From assembly GCA_022495995.1 (NCBI GenBank), contig JAFEMH010000753.1, positions 353,001 to 417,000 of the forward strand: 64,000 bases of DNA, in the 5' to 3' direction. Every line of letters starts with the position of its first letter. Within the stretch, counting starts at the first letter, position 1. The position numbers and the translations under genes were made by a program. Below the pieces are notes generated by a model. That model was not told the DNA's origin, searched no databases, and worked only from the letters and a program-made list of their open reading frames with translations. The stretch is from Adenophora triphylla var. japonica. Its lineage: Eukaryota; Streptophyta; Magnoliopsida; Asterales; Campanulaceae. Below are positions 62,695 to 64,000 of the stretch, piece after piece.

Positions 62695-64000
62695 TAAAAT
62701 TCAACACCCTTTCAACTCATCATCCTAAACGCCACCACTTTTATTTTATTTTATATTCTTTATTTTTATGAATAGTAAAATAATAATAATAATTATTATC
62801 TTTTATAATTAAAAAAATACTTCATACTTAATTAATTTTTTTAATTTCAATTAAATAAATACGAAAAATGACAATAATTATTATTAAAAAATACTTCATA
62901 CGTAATTAAAAGTAATACATCATTGTATTCTTATTTTTTCAATATAATTGAGAAATTTATATTGAAAAAAGAGTGTTTTTTTTCTGTGTTCAAATCAAAT
63001 GAAACAAGATTCTATTTATAGAGAAAAAAAATTATGAATTTTGGTGTAAAAAAATTAATTTTTATATAAGATAATTGCCTTTGAAAAATTCAAATGAGAT
63101 TTGGAAAAAAAAATCAGTGACCAATCATGCTTCGCCAAATGTCAAAATCTGAAAAAAAATAAAAAAAATTACCTGCGCCCAGACGCGCCCTTGTCTGGGC
63201 GTGTAGAGCACGCGCCAACGTGGCCCAATCCGATGACGCCACGTGGCTTGAAATGGGCCCCTCCTCTTTTTTTCGATACCTGCTAAATTTTTTCAACAAT
63301 TTTCTTTTTCAACTACTTAAAATGGATTTCAATACCATACAATGATTTCAATAGTTGAATTTTTTTTTCAATAAGCCATTGTAGATGGTCTTAGGCCATT
63401 TACAATGACTTGTTGAAAAAAAATTCATTAGTTAAAGCCACTTAAAGGTATTGAAACTCATTTTCAATAGTTGAAATAAAATAAAATTTGTTGAATAAAT
63501 TTAGTTGAATTTTTTTTGACACTTGGCGTCACATGATTGGTTCCTGATATTTTATTTTCAAATCTCATCCAATTTTTTCAAAGGCAATTATCTTATATCA
63601 AAAAAAAAAAAAAAATTAATTTTTTTACACCAAAATTCATAATTTTTTTCTTCTCTATAAATAAAGTATTGTTTCATTTGATTTGAACATAGAAAAAAAA
63701 TCATCTTTTTTCAATATAAATTTCTCAATTTTCCTTCATTTACTCTTATTTTTAAATTTTCAATATCGTTTTAGTGAAATGGATCCCAATAATAACAAAT
63801 TCAATATCTTTTTAATAATAATTATCGTCATTTTTCGTATTTATTTAATTGCAAATAAAATAATAAATTAAGTATGAAGTATTTTTTTAATTATAAATGA
63901 TAATAATTATTATTATTTTACTAATCATAAAAATAAAGAATATAAAATAAAATAAAAGTGGTGGGGTATAGGATGATGAGTTGGAAGAGTGTTGAATTTT
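62695..64000. repeat. Large inverted repeat formed by two adjacent Harbinger-type MITEs
   Basis: 62695-63390 and 63394-64000 are approximate reverse complements around a shared TTA (63391-63393). Examples are AAAATTCAACACCCTTTCAAC near 62,697 against GTTGGAAGAGTGTTGAATTTT at the window end, and CAATAAGCCATTGTAGATGG against CCATTTACAATGACTTGTTG. Confidence 0.75.
63394..64000. mobile_element. Second Harbinger-type MITE, runs off the window
   Basis: GGCCATTTACAATGACTTG at 63394 is a variant of the family TIR next to TTA. The far end is outside the window. The short ORF at 63683-63871 is AT-rich and not credible. Confidence 0.65.

Larger units (their letters stand above)
52150..63390. mobile_element. 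Harbinger-type MITE interrupted by a Helitron
   Basis: GACCATCTACAATGG at 52150 and CCATTGTAGATGGTC ending at 63390 are a perfect 15-bp TIR, with TTA at 52147-52149 and 63391-63393. Its own sequence is 52150-52232 plus 62647-63390 (about 830 bp). TAATTCAACACC... and CAACTCATCATCCT... blocks are shared with the autonomous-like Harbinger at 14.7-17.4 kb, so the two are family members. Confidence 0.82.

Noticed and set aside
52150..63390. Whole 11-kb interval as one giant autonomous Harbinger
   Set aside because: No Harbinger transposase inside; Helitron termini at A|T and family comparison show an 830-bp MITE with insertions.
1..64000. tRNA, rRNA or snoRNA genes
   Set aside because: No cloverleaf with A and B boxes and no rRNA core sequences were recognised by eye; TGGTATCAGA-type matches are primer binding sites of LTR elements.

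Overview
This window looks like repeat-rich nuclear DNA of a flowering plant, probably a eudicot. It contains intron-bearing plant-type genes (a class I formin, a PLS-type PPR gene) and nearly every class of plant transposon, and its intergenic DNA is AT-rich. I cannot name the species. There is no sign of bacterial or organellar operons, rRNA, tRNA or CRISPR.

Layout. 1-3.6 kb: intergenic DNA packed with Stowaway MITEs (inner ends near CTCCCTCCGTCCC, TA target duplications), a long fold-back repeat and a small hAT MITE. 4.27-8.80 kb (+): six-exon class I formin gene (signal peptide, Pro-rich wall segment, TM helix, FH1, FH2; 921 aa) with MITEs in two introns. 10.4-14.5 kb (-): a decayed PPR gene copy, a small secreted proline-rich protein with a W-box cluster upstream, and the intact two-exon PPR gene. 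14.7-17.4 kb: a complete PIF/Harbinger element (TIRs, TTA duplications, DDE transposase). 18.3-19.3 kb: a G/C-rich fold-back element.

20.04-51.96 kb is one four-layer nest, each layer defined by its own target-site duplication. An hAT element (hAT-1, with its own broken transposase) received a second, non-autonomous hAT (hAT-2) that carries the first two exons of an ABC1/UbiB-like kinase gene. A Copia retrotransposon (minus strand, TSD GCCTC) then inserted ten bases after the start codon of that captured gene. Finally an 18.7-kb Tat/Ogre-like Gypsy element (TSD GAGTG) inserted into the Copia right LTR. The Gypsy element has lost its reverse transcriptase region. It carries two antisense transcription units: a DUF7745-like ORF (501 aa) and a plant-mobile-domain (PMD) gene with introns. 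The same palindrome, CCTATCCGCGCGGATAGG or its core, lies upstream of the LTR TATA box and upstream of both antisense genes. I regard this as the most interesting signal here.

52.15-63.39 kb is a second nest: a Harbinger-type MITE (15-bp perfect TIRs, TTA) holds a minus-strand Helitron (52,233-62,646). Inside the Helitron are a plant mariner-like element (52,617-57,624) with an intact-looking split transposase and an extra antisense ORF, a young deletion-derivative Gypsy LTR element inside the mariner, and a pol-LTR-gag Gypsy fragment. A second Harbinger-type MITE starts at 63,394 and runs off the end.

Apart from the formin, the PPR gene and possibly the small secreted protein, everything supported here is mobile DNA. 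Boundaries were read by eye from terminal repeats and target duplications. Splice sites were inferred from GT/AG and frame continuity.
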